Under the pieces are notes generated by a model. It was given only the letters and a program-made list of their open reading frames with translations, had not been told where the DNA came from and made no database searches. From Acidobacteriota bacterium (GTDB lineage Bacteria > Acidobacteriota > Blastocatellia > Pyrinomonadales > Pyrinomonadaceae): DNA of 64,000 nucleotides. Location of the stretch: assembly GCA_016700175.1 (NCBI GenBank), contig CP065003.1, forward strand, positions 506,001 through 570,000, read 5' to 3'. Positions 1 to 8,651 of this stretch are shown in pieces (the first letter of the stretch is position 1; each line of letters starts with the position of its first letter). The translations under genes and the position numbers were made by a program.

Positions 1-207
1 GAGCAAGAGAAAAGGGAGTTTCGCCCCCACCTCACGATAGCCCGGCTCAAGGGCGGGCCAGGTGCCGGATGCCTTGCCGGACGCCATCTCTCGTTAGAGT
101 TCGAGCCCGTCGAACTCAGCGTCTCGAGGATCGTTGTTTTCGAGAGCGTGATGAAGCCGACGGGCTCCGAATACAGTGTGATCGAAAGCGCCGGGCTGCT
201 CAGGTAA
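1..207 (+). CDS. thpR: RNA 2',3'-cyclic phosphodiesterase, C-terminal fragment
   Basis: An open frame runs in from the left edge in frame 1 and stops at TAA 205-207, giving 68 residues. It carries a second HxTx motif (HLTI, preceded by FRP and followed by ARLK) and the downstream block ending in PTGSEYSVIESAGL. This is the typical end of 2H-phosphoesterases of the ThpR/LigT family, which hydrolyse 2',3'-cyclic phosphates on RNA ends. The N-terminal half with the first HxTx motif lies outside the window. The stop is 3 nt from the stop of the convergent peroxidase gene. Family assignment is from motif recognition. Confidence 0.75.
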   Translation, partial: EQEKREFRPHLTIARLKGGPGAGCLAGRHLSLEFEPVELSVSRIVVFESVMKPTGSEYSVIESAGLLR

Positions 208-210
208 CAG

Positions 211-834
211 CTATTCCGCAGATCCCTGCTTTTTCTCGAGAGCGGATTCGATCGCCTTCGTGACCTCCGGGCTTTCGGGCGTTTCCTTCGACGAGAATCG
301 GGCAATGATCTCGCCCTTGTCGTTGGCAAGGATCTTGTTGAAGTTCCAGGTGATCTCGCCCGCGAAGTCCGGATTCGCCTTCTCGCTTGTCAGGTAGGCG
401 TAGAGAGGATGCTGGTCCTCACCTTTCACGCTGATCTTCGCGAACATTGGGAAAGTGACCTGGTACCTGAGGGTGCAGAACTCCTTGATCTCCTCGTTGG
501 TTCCCGGCTCCTGGCCCATGAAATTGTTGGCAGGGAAGCCGAGGATCACAAATCCCCGGTCCTTGTATTTCTCGTAGATCGCCTGGAGGCCGGCGTACTG
601 GGGCGTATACCCGCATTTGCTCGCCGTATTCACGAACATTACAACGTTGCCCTTGTACTTCGAGAGGCTGACCTTGTTGCCGTCGATGTCGAGCATCTCG
701 AACTCGTAAAACGATTTCGCAGTTACGGGTTTCATCTTGGTTGCGGAGGATGCGCCGAAAAGACCGAGTCCGTATGACGCCGCGATAACGGCGAAAACCG
801 TCGCGGCTATTAGAATTCCGTATATCGTTCGCAT
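211..834 (-). CDS. Glutathione peroxidase, membrane-anchored or exported
   Basis: The 207-residue protein has an N-terminal hydrophobic segment (about residues 5-28) followed by a complete glutathione-peroxidase fold. The peroxidatic position is Cys in NTASKCGYTP (about residue 74), followed by FPANNFMGQEPG and WNFNKIL, which supply the family Gln and Trp/Asn residues. It should reduce peroxides or lipid hydroperoxides, probably with thioredoxin since it is a Cys and not a Sec enzyme, on the periplasmic side. I chose the ATG at 834 over the upstream ATG at 870 because GGAG lies a few bases before it and the signal anchor then begins at once. It lies downstream of the SPFH gene on the same strand. 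Confidence 0.85.
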   Translation of the reverse strand: MRTIYGILIAATVFAVIAASYGLGLFGASSATKMKPVTAKSFYEFEMLDIDGNKVSLSKYKGNVVMFVNTASKCGYTPQYAGLQAIYEKYKDRGFVILGFPANNFMGQEPGTNEEIKEFCTLRYQVTFPMFAKISVKGEDQHPLYAYLTSEKANPDFAGEITWNFNKILANDKGEIIARFSSKETPESPEVTKAIESALEKKQGSAE

Positions 835-932
835 AGTAATTCTCCGAATGTGATTTCGAATTCCTTCCAAAAGCCGATTCGGAGATGGCAGGCGTCAATC
901 CCGGCATCTCCGAAGGAAAAAGTGTAGCAAAA

Positions 933-1982
933 CTAGCTGCTCAGTTCACGCCTCGACCGCGGCTGATTGGGCTCTTCTTCAACCGCGTCGTCCTTCGTGA
1001 TCCCGAGCACTTCGCCAAGCGATCCAACCGTTGACATCACGCTTGAGGTTTCCGTGGGCATGAATATGACCTTCGAGTTCTGTGTCCGGGTCATATCGCG
1101 GAGCGAATCGATGTAACGCGCCGTGATAAGGTACTGCGCCGTCTGCCCTGCATCGCCGATCGAGCCGGCGATCTGCTTGATCGCCGCCGCTTCGGCTTCA
1201 GCGGCACGAAGACGCGCCTGAGCGGCGCCTTCCGCCTCGAGGATCGCCGACTGTTTCGCGCCTTCCGCCCTTGTGATCGCCGACTGCTTCTCGCCTTCCG
1301 CTCTCGCGATCGCCGCCTGTTTGTCTCCCTCCGCCTGAAGGACGAGCGCGCGCCTGTTCCGCTCGGCGGTCATCTGCTTCTCCATCGTTATCCGCACGTC
1401 TTCCGGCGGATTGATGTTCTTGACGTCCACCCGGGTGACCTTGACTCCCCATTTGTCGGTCGCCTCGTCGAGGATGATCTGCAATTTCGAGTTGATCTGG
1501 TCTCGCGAGGAAAGCGTGTGGTCGAGGTCCATCTCGCCCATAACGGCACGCATGCCGGTGATAGTCAGCTGGACGATACCGCCGACGAGGTCAGCGACCT
1601 CGTACACCGCCTTTGTCGGGTCGGTTATCTGCCAGTACACGACCGAATCCACATTTATGGTCACGTTGTCCCGGGTAATGACGGGCTGCGGAGGCAGGTC
1701 GATGTATTGTTCACGCAGGTCGATCGAGGTCTGGCCGGGCCGCGCGTTTGTCCAGTAGACGGCGCGCGGAGCCTCGAAGAACGGCACAATGAGGTTCAGA
1801 CCGCTCTTTGCGACCCTTGAGAACCGCCCGAGGCGCTCTATCAGGAGGACCGATGACTGCGGCACGATCTTGATCGTCTTCCAGGCCACGATCAGCAACG
1901 CGATGCCGAAGAAGCCAAGCAGAAAAAGAAAGACCAGGAGAGAAAGCGCTTCAGCTTGAAACAGAAAGAACGGCTCGATCAT
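933..1982 (-). CDS. SPFH/Band 7 (stomatin/paraslipin-type) membrane protein
   Basis: The 349-residue protein starts with a single membrane segment (about residues 12-35). A Band 7 domain follows (IVPQSSVLLIERLGRFSRV through GVKVTRVDVKNINPPEDV), then an alanine/glutamate-rich coiled coil with repeated EGxKQxAI units (about 215-265). This is the architecture of QmcA/paraslipin proteins, which form large oligomers in membrane microdomains and often associate with membrane proteases. No NfeD partner gene is adjacent. The gene is divergent from ilvA across a 117-bp spacer and precedes the peroxidase gene by 98 nt. A specific function cannot be read from sequence. Confidence 0.88.
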   Translation of the reverse strand: MIEPFFLFQAEALSLLVFLFLLGFFGIALLIVAWKTIKIVPQSSVLLIERLGRFSRVAKSGLNLIVPFFEAPRAVYWTNARPGQTSIDLREQYIDLPPQPVITRDNVTINVDSVVYWQITDPTKAVYEVADLVGGIVQLTITGMRAVMGEMDLDHTLSSRDQINSKLQIILDEATDKWGVKVTRVDVKNINPPEDVRITMEKQMTAERNRRALVLQAEGDKQAAIARAEGEKQSAITRAEGAKQSAILEAEGAAQARLRAAEAEAAAIKQIAGSIGDAGQTAQYLITARYIDSLRDMTRTQNSKVIFMPTETSSVMSTVGSLGEVLGITKDDAVEEEPNQPRSRRELSS

Positions 1983-2084
1983 TTCTCGACCTCCGATTGA
2001 TTGGTTCCGTGTGAAATATCGGCATTATATCTGATTTCCGCGAAAACTCTTAGCTGTGTGCTGTCGGCGCTTCGGCGAATCATC

Positions 2085-2090
2085 TATAAT
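2085..2090 (+). promoter_or_regulatory. -10 box of ilvA, leaderless-type spacing
   Basis: A perfect TATAAT ends 9 nt before the ATG at 2100, so transcription would begin at or within a few bases of the start codon. No Shine-Dalgarno sequence is visible. No convincing -35 box is seen. Confidence 0.55.
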
Positions 2091-2099
2091 CTGTCTCCA

Positions 2100-3338
2100 A
2101 TGGCAGTCACGCTCGAAGACATCCTCAAGGCCCGCGAAACGCTCACGGGCGTGATCAACCACACTCCGGTTCTTCCTGACCGAAAGCTCACGAAGGATCT
2201 CGGCGCGAACATTTACCTCAAGGCGGAATGCCTGCAAAGGGGCGGATCGTTCAAGATACGAGGCGCCTACAACAAGATCGTAAGCCTTTCCGACGAGGAA
2301 AAACAGAGGGGTGTCGTCACCGCTTCGGCGGGAAATCATGCCCAGGGAGTCGCGCTCGCGGCGAGCCTGCATCACATCAGGTCGACGATCGTCCTTCCGG
2401 AATATGCGCCATTGACAAAGGTCAATGCGACGAAGAACTTCGGCGGAGACGTCATCCTCCACGGCGCAAGTTTTGACGAAGCGTCCGCTTACGCGAGGGA
2501 ACTGCGGGACGAGCACGGATACACGTATGTTCACGCGTTCGACGACGAAAAGATAATCGCCGGCCAGGGCACGATCGGCGTCGAGATAGCCGAAGCTCTT
2601 CCCGAGGTCGACATCGTCGTGGTGCCGATCGGCGGCGGCGGCGTAATCGCCGGAATCGCCATCGCGATCAAGGCACTAAGGCCGGACGCGCGTGTGATCG
2701 GGGTTGAGGCGGAGAACATCGCGGTGATCGCGAAATCGCTTGAAGCGGGCGAGCCGATCGAGGTCCCGTTCAATGCGACGATCGCGGACGGCATCGCGAT
2801 CAAGAAGCCGGGCGGGATACCGCTGGAGATCATCCGCGATACCGTCGACGAGATCGTGGAGGTCACGGAAGAAGAGATAGCGGAAGGGATCTTTCACTGC
2901 GTACAGGACGGGCATCTCGTCGTCGAGGGCGCCGGAGCTGCCGGGGTCGCGGCGATCCTTGCGGGAAAGGCGAAAGTAAAGGAAGGGCAAACGGCTTGTG
3001 CGGTCCTGTGCGGCGGGAACATCGATGCCAATCTGCTCGCCAGGATCCTCGAACATGTGCTCGTAAAACAGGGAAGGTATATGATCCTCCGGGTTCTGAT
3101 CGTAGACCGGCCGGGCTACCTCGCCTCACTTCTGGACAAAGTGGCTCACAAAGGCGGAAATGTGATCGAGGTCTTCCACCGCCGCTCGATGTGGTTCGCT
3201 CCGTTGGGAATGGTCGGCGTCGAGCTTCTCCTGGAGGTCCGCGACGAAGACCACGGGCAGGAACTGATCGGCTACCTTTCAGAGGCCGGATACAAAGTTG
3301 AGCGCGAGACAGCCGGCGAATGGCCGTCGCACGGCTGA
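2100..3338 (+). CDS. ilvA: Threonine ammonia-lyase (ACT domain form)
   Basis: The 412-residue PLP enzyme deaminates L-threonine to 2-oxobutanoate, feeding isoleucine synthesis or threonine breakdown. The Schiff-base lysine is K52 in GGSFKIRGAYNK. The phosphate-binding loop SAGNHAQG and a glycine loop (GGGGVIAGI) follow. A single C-terminal ACT domain (about 330-405, starting near RYMILRVLIVDRPGYL) suggests amino-acid control. The length matches the single-ACT type rather than the longer IlvA with two ACT-like domains. I moved the start from the longer frame at 2001 to the ATG at 2100, where the family N-terminus begins; the upstream residues come from the promoter region. Confidence 0.93.
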   Translation: MAVTLEDILKARETLTGVINHTPVLPDRKLTKDLGANIYLKAECLQRGGSFKIRGAYNKIVSLSDEEKQRGVVTASAGNHAQGVALAASLHHIRSTIVLPEYAPLTKVNATKNFGGDVILHGASFDEASAYARELRDEHGYTYVHAFDDEKIIAGQGTIGVEIAEALPEVDIVVVPIGGGGVIAGIAIAIKALRPDARVIGVEAENIAVIAKSLEAGEPIEVPFNATIADGIAIKKPGGIPLEIIRDTVDEIVEVTEEEIAEGIFHCVQDGHLVVEGAGAAGVAAILAGKAKVKEGQTACAVLCGGNIDANLLARILEHVLVKQGRYMILRVLIVDRPGYLASLLDKVAHKGGNVIEVFHRRSMWFAPLGMVGVELLLEVRDEDHGQELIGYLSEAGYKVERETAGEWPSHG

Positions 3339-3385
3339 TATTGCCTTCCGAAGCGCGTCTTTTTTGCCATTCCTTTTTAAGGATG

Positions 3386-3415
3386 TTGGCATTTGTATTT
3401 CCAAAGTTCTAAAAT
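3386..3415 (+). promoter_or_regulatory. Candidate sigma-70 promoter of lon
   Basis: TTGGCA (3386-3391), an 18-nt spacer and TAAAAT (3410-3415) lie in an AT-rich stretch 68 nt before the lon start codon. The boxes match the consensus reasonably, but the call rests on sequence alone. Confidence 0.5.
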
Positions 3416-3482
3416 TAAAAAACTCGCTCGAATCAGACTTTAGTAAGGTAGCGACGACGGAGGTCGCCTCGAATCCAGCACA

Positions 3483-5906
3483 ATGCAAGAATTTTCAGAC
3501 CAGATGCCTTCGGACATTGAGCGCTTCCCCATGGTCCCCATAAGGGACGTGGTTATCTTTCCATTTACGAAGGTGGCCTTCAAGATCGGCAGGCCCAGCT
3601 CCGTGAACGCGCTGGAAAGCGCGATGGAGGGCGACCGGACGATATTCCTTGCCACCCAGCACGACGCATCCGTCGATGAGCCGGGCGCAGACCAGATCCA
3701 CACGGTCGGCACGCTTGGCCGGATCCTGCAGGCGCAAAGGCAGGACAACGGCCAGATAAAGGTCGTTGTCGAGGGAAGGGAAAGGGGAGCTTCGGTCCGC
3801 ATCGAGCAGGAAGAGGACGGCACTTTCTACGCCCTGGTCCGCAAGGTCGAATCCATCGACGAGTCCGGCTACAGGACGGACGGACTGCTTCAGCAGATCC
3901 ACGGCCTTGTCGAGAAGTTCCTCCGCATCGCGCCGGATACTTACACCGACGCGCTCCACGCTTCACTGAGAGGGGTGTCGGCCGCGCAGATCTCCGATTC
4001 GATGAGCTCGCATCTGAAGATCTCCGTCGAGGAAAAGCAGAAGCTCCTCGAGACATTCTCCGTCCAGGAAAGGCTTCAGAAGCTGATCAGCATTCTCGAA
4101 GTCGAGATCGAGAAGAAACAGCTGGACCGCACTATCCACACCCGCACCAAGAAGCAGATGGACAAGCATCAGCGGGAGTATTACCTGAACGAGCAGATCA
4201 AGGCGATCCATAAGGAGCTCGGGCGAAAGGACGAGAAGGCGGAGCTTGAAGAGCTTAAGAAGAAGATCGTCGAGGCCGGTATGAGCGAGGAGGCGCAGGA
4301 CAAGGCGCTTCAGGAGCTTTCGAGGCTGGAAGCGATGCCGCCGATGTCGGCGGAGAGCACGGTTTCCAGGACCTATCTCGACTGGCTGACAAACGTTCCC
4401 TGGAAACAGCGCTCGGACGAGATCGAGGACCTTTCGGAAGCCGAGAAGGTGCTCGACCGCGACCATTACAGCCTTGAGAAGATCAAGTCGCGCATCCTTG
4501 AATTTCTGGCTGTCAGACAGCTTGTTAAGAACCCGAAAGGAACCATCCTTTGCTTCGTAGGCGCCCCCGGAGTCGGAAAGACCTCGCTCGGGAAGTCGAT
4601 CGCGAAAGCGACCGGCAGGGAATTCGTGCGGCTCGCGCTTGGCGGCGTCCACGACGAAGCCGAGATACGCGGCCATCGCCGCACCTACATCGGGGCGCTT
4701 CCGGGTCAGATAATCCAGCTTATGAAGCGCGCGGGAACGGTGAATCCGGTGATCCTGCTCGACGAGGTGGACAAGATCGGCAAGGACTTCCGAGGCGACC
4801 CGAGCTCGGCGCTGCTCGAGGTTCTCGATCCGGAGCAGAACCACACGTTCCGCGACCATTACCTCGACGTGGATTACGATCTTTCGAACGTGTTCTTCAT
4901 TGCCACGGCGAACGTGCTTCACACGATCCCGCCGGCACTGCAGGACAGGCTCGAGATCCTGAACCTTTCGGGCTATACGGAGCGCGAGAAAAAAGAGATC
5001 GCCATTCGCCATCTCATCCCCAAGCAGCTTGAATTCAATGGCTTGAGCTCGGACCGGGTGTCGTTCACCGAGGACGGGATCATCGAGATCATCCGCCACT
5101 ACACCCGCGAGGCCGGCGTTCGTAACTGCGAAAGGCAGATCAGCTCGTGCCTTAGGAAGATCGCCCGCGAGTACGTCGGTTCCGACCGCTCGGACGAATT
5201 CAAAGTGGTCATCGACGCAGAAAAGGTCCGCGAACTGCTCGGAACGATCAAGTTCCGCAAGCAGGACATCGCGATCAAGAGCGAAATAGGGCTTGTGAAC
5301 GGGCTCGCGTGGACCGAGGTCGGCGGCGACGTGCTTCAGGTCGAGGCGACGATCGTGCGCGGACGCGGCGGGATCCAGCTGACGGGCAAGCTCGGCGAAG
5401 TGATGCAGGAATCGGCGCACGCAGCGCTTACCTGTGTCCGGACGCGGGCCGAGAAACTCGGGATAGATTACCGCGATTTCCGTCGGAAGGACCTTCACAT
5501 ACACGTTCCTGAAGGCGCGATCCCGAAGGACGGGCCTTCGGCGGGCATCACGATGGCGACCGCGATGGTCTCCGCGCTTACCCGAAGGCCTGCGAGGCAC
5601 GACATCGCGATGACCGGCGAGATCACTCTCCGCGGAAAAGTGCTCCCGATCGGCGGTGTTAAGGAGAAATTGCTCGCCGCTCACAGGTTCGGCATCAAGA
5701 ACATCATCCTCTCGACCGAAAATGAGAAGGATCTCGCCGACGTTCCGGAAGAGGTGCTCGAGGAGCTCCACGTCGAGTGCGTCGATTCGATCGACCAGGT
5801 GCTCGAGATCGCGCTCGGCACAGCGGAGGACGATGACGCGACCTCGACTGACCGCCCGCCCGTGTTCTCGGACGACAAGGTCTCACCCGATTCGAAAACG
5901 GTTTAG
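3483..5906 (+). CDS. lon: ATP-dependent protease La
   Basis: This is an 807-residue, full-length LonA. The N-terminal substrate-binding domain begins at FPMVPIRDVVIFP, and a coiled helical region follows (about 210-300). The AAA+ module has Walker A GAPGVGKTS (about 360) and Walker B VILLDEVDKIG (about 425). The C-terminal serine protease has the catalytic Ser in PKDGPSAG (about 685) and the Lys in GGVKEK (about 727). It degrades misfolded and regulatory proteins in the cytoplasm. The first ATG is used; a second in-frame ATG at 3504 is possible and neither has a well-placed SD, although GGAGGT occurs 18 nt upstream. The acidic tail after about residue 780 is variable in the family. Confidence 0.97.
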   Translation: MQEFSDQMPSDIERFPMVPIRDVVIFPFTKVAFKIGRPSSVNALESAMEGDRTIFLATQHDASVDEPGADQIHTVGTLGRILQAQRQDNGQIKVVVEGRERGASVRIEQEEDGTFYALVRKVESIDESGYRTDGLLQQIHGLVEKFLRIAPDTYTDALHASLRGVSAAQISDSMSSHLKISVEEKQKLLETFSVQERLQKLISILEVEIEKKQLDRTIHTRTKKQMDKHQREYYLNEQIKAIHKELGRKDEKAELEELKKKIVEAGMSEEAQDKALQELSRLEAMPPMSAESTVSRTYLDWLTNVPWKQRSDEIEDLSEAEKVLDRDHYSLEKIKSRILEFLAVRQLVKNPKGTILCFVGAPGVGKTSLGKSIAKATGREFVRLALGGVHDEAEIRGHRRTYIGALPGQIIQLMKRAGTVNPVILLDEVDKIGKDFRGDPSSALLEVLDPEQNHTFRDHYLDVDYDLSNVFFIATANVLHTIPPALQDRLEILNLSGYTEREKKEIAIRHLIPKQLEFNGLSSDRVSFTEDGIIEIIRHYTREAGVRNCERQISSCLRKIAREYVGSDRSDEFKVVIDAEKVRELLGTIKFRKQDIAIKSEIGLVNGLAWTEVGGDVLQVEATIVRGRGGIQLTGKLGEVMQESAHAALTCVRTRAEKLGIDYRDFRRKDLHIHVPEGAIPKDGPSAGITMATAMVSALTRRPARHDIAMTGEITLRGKVLPIGGVKEKLLAAHRFGIKNIILSTENEKDLADVPEEVLEELHVECVDSIDQVLEIALGTAEDDDATSTDRPPVFSDDKVSPDSKTV

Positions 5907-5923
5907 CACACAAGGACAATTTC

Positions 5924-6288
5924 CCGTTTAGAGCAGCGCTTGCGCTGTCGAGGTACCGCGCACTTCAGTTTGCGCCGAACGAAAGCTTGGAACGCATTCG
6001 GGCCGCAGGCGGCCCGCGACAAGCTGAAGCTTATCGAACATCCGTTTAGAGCAGCGCTCCGCGCTGCCGAGGTACCGCGCACTTCAGTTTGCGCCGCACG
6101 AAAACATGGAACGCATTCGGGCCGCAGGCGGCCCGCGACAAGCTGAAGCTTATCGTACATCCGTTTAGAGCAGCGCTCTGCGCTGCCGAGGTACCGCGAA
6201 CTTCAGTTTGCGCCGCGCGAATGCGCGGTATCCCGTAGGCCGTTCGGGCCGCAGGCGGCCCGCGACAAGCTGAAGCTTATCGTACATC
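5924..6288. repeat. Three tandem copies of a 118-119-bp repeat
   Basis: Copies begin at about 5924, 6042 and 6161 with CCGTTTAGAGCAGCGCT and end near 6288. Each holds a small palindrome (CAGCGC..GCGCTG), a middle block with GGTACCGCG and CTTCAGTTTGCGCC, and an end block GGGCCGCAGGCGGCCCGCG followed by AAGCTGAAGCTTA. The copies differ by scattered substitutions and the third diverges in its centre. No credible gene lies in the 398-bp lon-engB gap. The first 17 bases recur in inverse orientation at 18053-18069, so this is a dispersed family. Confidence 0.85.
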
Positions 6289-6304
6289 GGTCCTACCCTC
6301 TCCA

Positions 6305-6880
6305 ATGAAAGTCACTTCCGCAGAATTCATAAAGAGCGCGTTCGAGGAATCGCACTGGGTCAGGGACGGCCTTCCGGAGGTCTCGTTTCTTGGCAGGTCG
6401 AACGTGGGAAAATCGAGCCTTCTGAACTCGCTACTCGGGCGGAAGGGACTCGCCAAGACCTCGAACACGCCCGGACGCACCCAAAGCATCAACTTCTTCC
6501 TTATCAACGGGTCGTTCTATTTTGTCGATCTTCCGGGATACGGCTTCGCGAGGGTGCCCAAGAAAATGCGGCAGGACTGGGGCAAAATGGCCGAGGATTA
6601 TCTTGCCAAGCGAAAAGAACTTGTGCTATCAATACAGTTAGTAGACGCACGCCACACTCCTACGACCCTTGACAGGCAACTTTACGAGTGGCTGACCTTT
6701 CATCGTAAAAACTCCCTGGTTGTGGCGACCAAGGCCGACAAGCTCTCGAACAACAAACTTAACAAGAGCCTTGACGAGATCAGGCGTCTGATGCCCGGCT
6801 GCCGGGTACTTCCTTACTCATCCGTAACGGGCAAAGGGAAAGACGCGGTCTGGAGCCAGATCGAGGCCGTTGTTGGCTGA
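6305..6880 (+). CDS. engB: Ribosome biogenesis GTPase EngB/YsxC
   Basis: The 191-residue TRAFAC GTPase contains G1 GRSNVGKSS, G2 around TPGRTQS, G3 DLPGYG and G4 TKADK, all typical of EngB (YihA/YsxC), which acts in late assembly of the 50S subunit. Length is normal. The ATG follows the repeat block closely and no strong SD is visible. Upstream lon is separated by the triplicated repeat, so co-transcription is uncertain. Confidence 0.95.
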   Translation: MKVTSAEFIKSAFEESHWVRDGLPEVSFLGRSNVGKSSLLNSLLGRKGLAKTSNTPGRTQSINFFLINGSFYFVDLPGYGFARVPKKMRQDWGKMAEDYLAKRKELVLSIQLVDARHTPTTLDRQLYEWLTFHRKNSLVVATKADKLSNNKLNKSLDEIRRLMPGCRVLPYSSVTGKGKDAVWSQIEAVVG

Positions 6881-6896
6881 ACCACTATTTTTTTGT

Positions 6897-6925
6897 TTGC
6901 TTTATACGTCCAAATGGGGTAAAAG
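6897..6925 (+). promoter_or_regulatory. Candidate rho promoter with a long leader
   Basis: TTGCTT (6897-6902), 17 nt and TAAAAG (6920-6925) form a plausible sigma-70 promoter just after engB. It would give rho an untranslated leader of about 215 nt. That leader contains an AAAAGAGCTTTT palindrome and, near its end, a GGGGGCTCCCCC hairpin before the start. Rho is autoregulated through its leader in some bacteria, so this spacing is noteworthy but unproven here. Confidence 0.35.
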
Positions 6926-7147
6926 AGAGACATCCCAAAAACTCAAGGGTCTTGCAAAAGAGCTTTTTCAGCCGGTAGAAGACCGCCCTCTGGAACTTTC
7001 CGAAAACAAAACTCTTTGCGAAGCAGGCTGAAGCGCTACGTCCGATAGGCTGAGATCGCACCTTTTACACACAAACTCACATTACGGGTCCAACTGCAGG
7101 TCAACTCAAAAGGGGGCTCCCCCCTGAATATCAAACGGTAAAGAACA

Positions 7148-8560
7148 ATGGCATCAACGAAATCCACCTCGGGCAAGTCGAAAAAGTCGCCGCACAGCGA
7201 CGACAACGGCTTCGAAGAAGCGACTGCCGTCATCGACGATGAAACGTCGGAAAACAATGACGGAGATCGTTCCCGAAAGAACTCCCGCTCCTCGAGAGAC
7301 CTCGAGACCATGGACCTCGCCGAGCTGAAGGAAATGTCGATCTCGGAGCTTATCCAGATCGCCAAGGAGATAGGCGTCGAAGGCGCGTCCGGGATGCGCA
7401 AGCAGGAACTGATCTTCAAGGTCCTTGCGAAGCAGACCGAAAAGAGCGGACTTATTTTCTCGCAGGGCGTCCTGGAGACGCTGCCTGACGGCTTCGGATT
7501 CCTCAGGGCACCGGAATACAACTACCTGCCCGGGCCGGACGACATCTACGTATCGCCTTCGCAGATCCGGAAGTTTGATCTGCGAACCGGAGACACTATC
7601 TCCGGTCAGATACGCCCTCCGAAAGAAGGGGAGCGTTATTTCGCGCTTATAAAGGTCGAGGCGATCAACTTCGAGGCTCCGGAAGCCGCGCGCGAGAAGA
7701 TCTTTTTCGACAATCTGACGCCTCTCTATCCTGAGGAACAGCTGAGGATGGAGACCGACGACCCGGAGAACATCTCGGCAAGGGTGATCGATCTCGTTAC
7801 CCCTATCGGAAAAGGCCAGAGGGCGCTGATCGTTGCTCCCCCCAGGACCGGTAAGACGATGCTGCTCCAGACGATCGCGAATTCGATCACGGAGAACCAC
7901 CCGGAGGTCGCGCTGATCGTCCTGCTCATCGACGAGCGTCCCGAAGAGGTCACCGACATGCAGCGGTCAGTCAAGGGCGAGGTCATCTCGTCAACGTTCG
8001 ACGAGCCGCCCACAAGACACGTGCAGGTCGCCGACATGGTGATCGAGAAGGCGAAAAGGCTTGTCGAGCACAAGAAGGACGTCGTGATCCTCCTTGACTC
8101 GATAACAAGGCTCGCCCGCGCGCACAACGCGGTGGTGCCGCCTTCGGGCAAGATCCTGTCCGGCGGTATCGATTCCAACGCGCTGCAGAGGCCGAAGCGC
8201 TTTTTCGGCGCCGCGAGGAACATCGAGGAAGGCGGAAGCCTTACGATCATCGCGACCGCGCTGATCGACACAGGTTCGCGGATGGACGATGTGATCTTCG
8301 AGGAGTTCAAGGGAACCGGTAACAGCGAGATCCATCTCGACAGGAAGCTTTCCGACAAGAGGCTGTTCCCGGCGATCGATCTCCAGAGAAGCGGTACGAG
8401 AAAGGAAGAGCTTCTTATCGACAAGGAGAACCTGAACCGCATCTGGGTGATGAGGCGCGTGCTGAACCCGCTTTCGTCGGTCGAGCAGATGGAGGTCGTG
8501 CTGGAGCGTCTCGCCAAGGCCAAGACCAACGCCGAGTTCCTTGCCTCGATGCAAAGCTAA
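7148..8560 (+). CDS. rho: Transcription termination factor Rho
   Basis: The 470-residue protein has a charged, low-complexity N-terminal extension (about 1-50). The Rho N-terminal helical domain starts at LETMDLAELKEMSISELIQ, and the cold-shock-like RNA-binding domain contains LPDGFGFLRAPEYNYLPGPD. A RecA-type ATPase follows with Walker A APPRTGKTM and the segment VVILLDSITRLARAHN. It is the hexameric RNA helicase that terminates transcription. The N-terminal insertion rich in Ser, Asp, Glu and Arg is longer than in E. coli Rho, as in several other phyla. A strong intrinsic terminator follows. Confidence 0.97.
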   Translation: MASTKSTSGKSKKSPHSDDNGFEEATAVIDDETSENNDGDRSRKNSRSSRDLETMDLAELKEMSISELIQIAKEIGVEGASGMRKQELIFKVLAKQTEKSGLIFSQGVLETLPDGFGFLRAPEYNYLPGPDDIYVSPSQIRKFDLRTGDTISGQIRPPKEGERYFALIKVEAINFEAPEAAREKIFFDNLTPLYPEEQLRMETDDPENISARVIDLVTPIGKGQRALIVAPPRTGKTMLLQTIANSITENHPEVALIVLLIDERPEEVTDMQRSVKGEVISSTFDEPPTRHVQVADMVIEKAKRLVEHKKDVVILLDSITRLARAHNAVVPPSGKILSGGIDSNALQRPKRFFGAARNIEEGGSLTIIATALIDTGSRMDDVIFEEFKGTGNSEIHLDRKLSDKRLFPAIDLQRSGTRKEELLIDKENLNRIWVMRRVLNPLSSVEQMEVVLERLAKAKTNAEFLASMQS

Positions 8561-8590
8561 CCTACAAACAAATCAACACTTAAACCGGAA

Positions 8591-8620
8591 GGCGGGCGCA
8601 GCAATGCCCGCCTTTTACTA
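8591..8620 (+). terminator. Intrinsic terminator after rho
   Basis: GGCGGGC (8591-8597) pairs with GCCCGCC (8606-8612) around an 8-nt loop and is followed by TTTT. It lies 30 nt after the rho stop codon. Confidence 0.85.
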
Positions 8621-8636
8621 TTCCGGCGTTTGCTCA

Positions 8637-8642
8637 TACAAT
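8637..8642 (+). promoter_or_regulatory. -10 box of glgA, leaderless-type spacing
   Basis: TACAAT ends 9 nt before the glgA ATG at 8652 and lies just past the rho terminator, so an independent promoter is expected here. A GAGGA follows but is too close to the ATG to act as a normal SD. Confidence 0.45.
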
Positions 8643-8651
8643 TCTGAGGAT

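Noticed and set aside
3963..5771. 602-residue frame antisense to lon
   Set aside because: Its codons are the complement of a well-conserved lon frame; long antisense frames are expected at this base composition.
5903..6160. Small frames in both strands across the tandem repeat
   Set aside because: They repeat with the 118-bp unit, change phase between copies and have no start signals.
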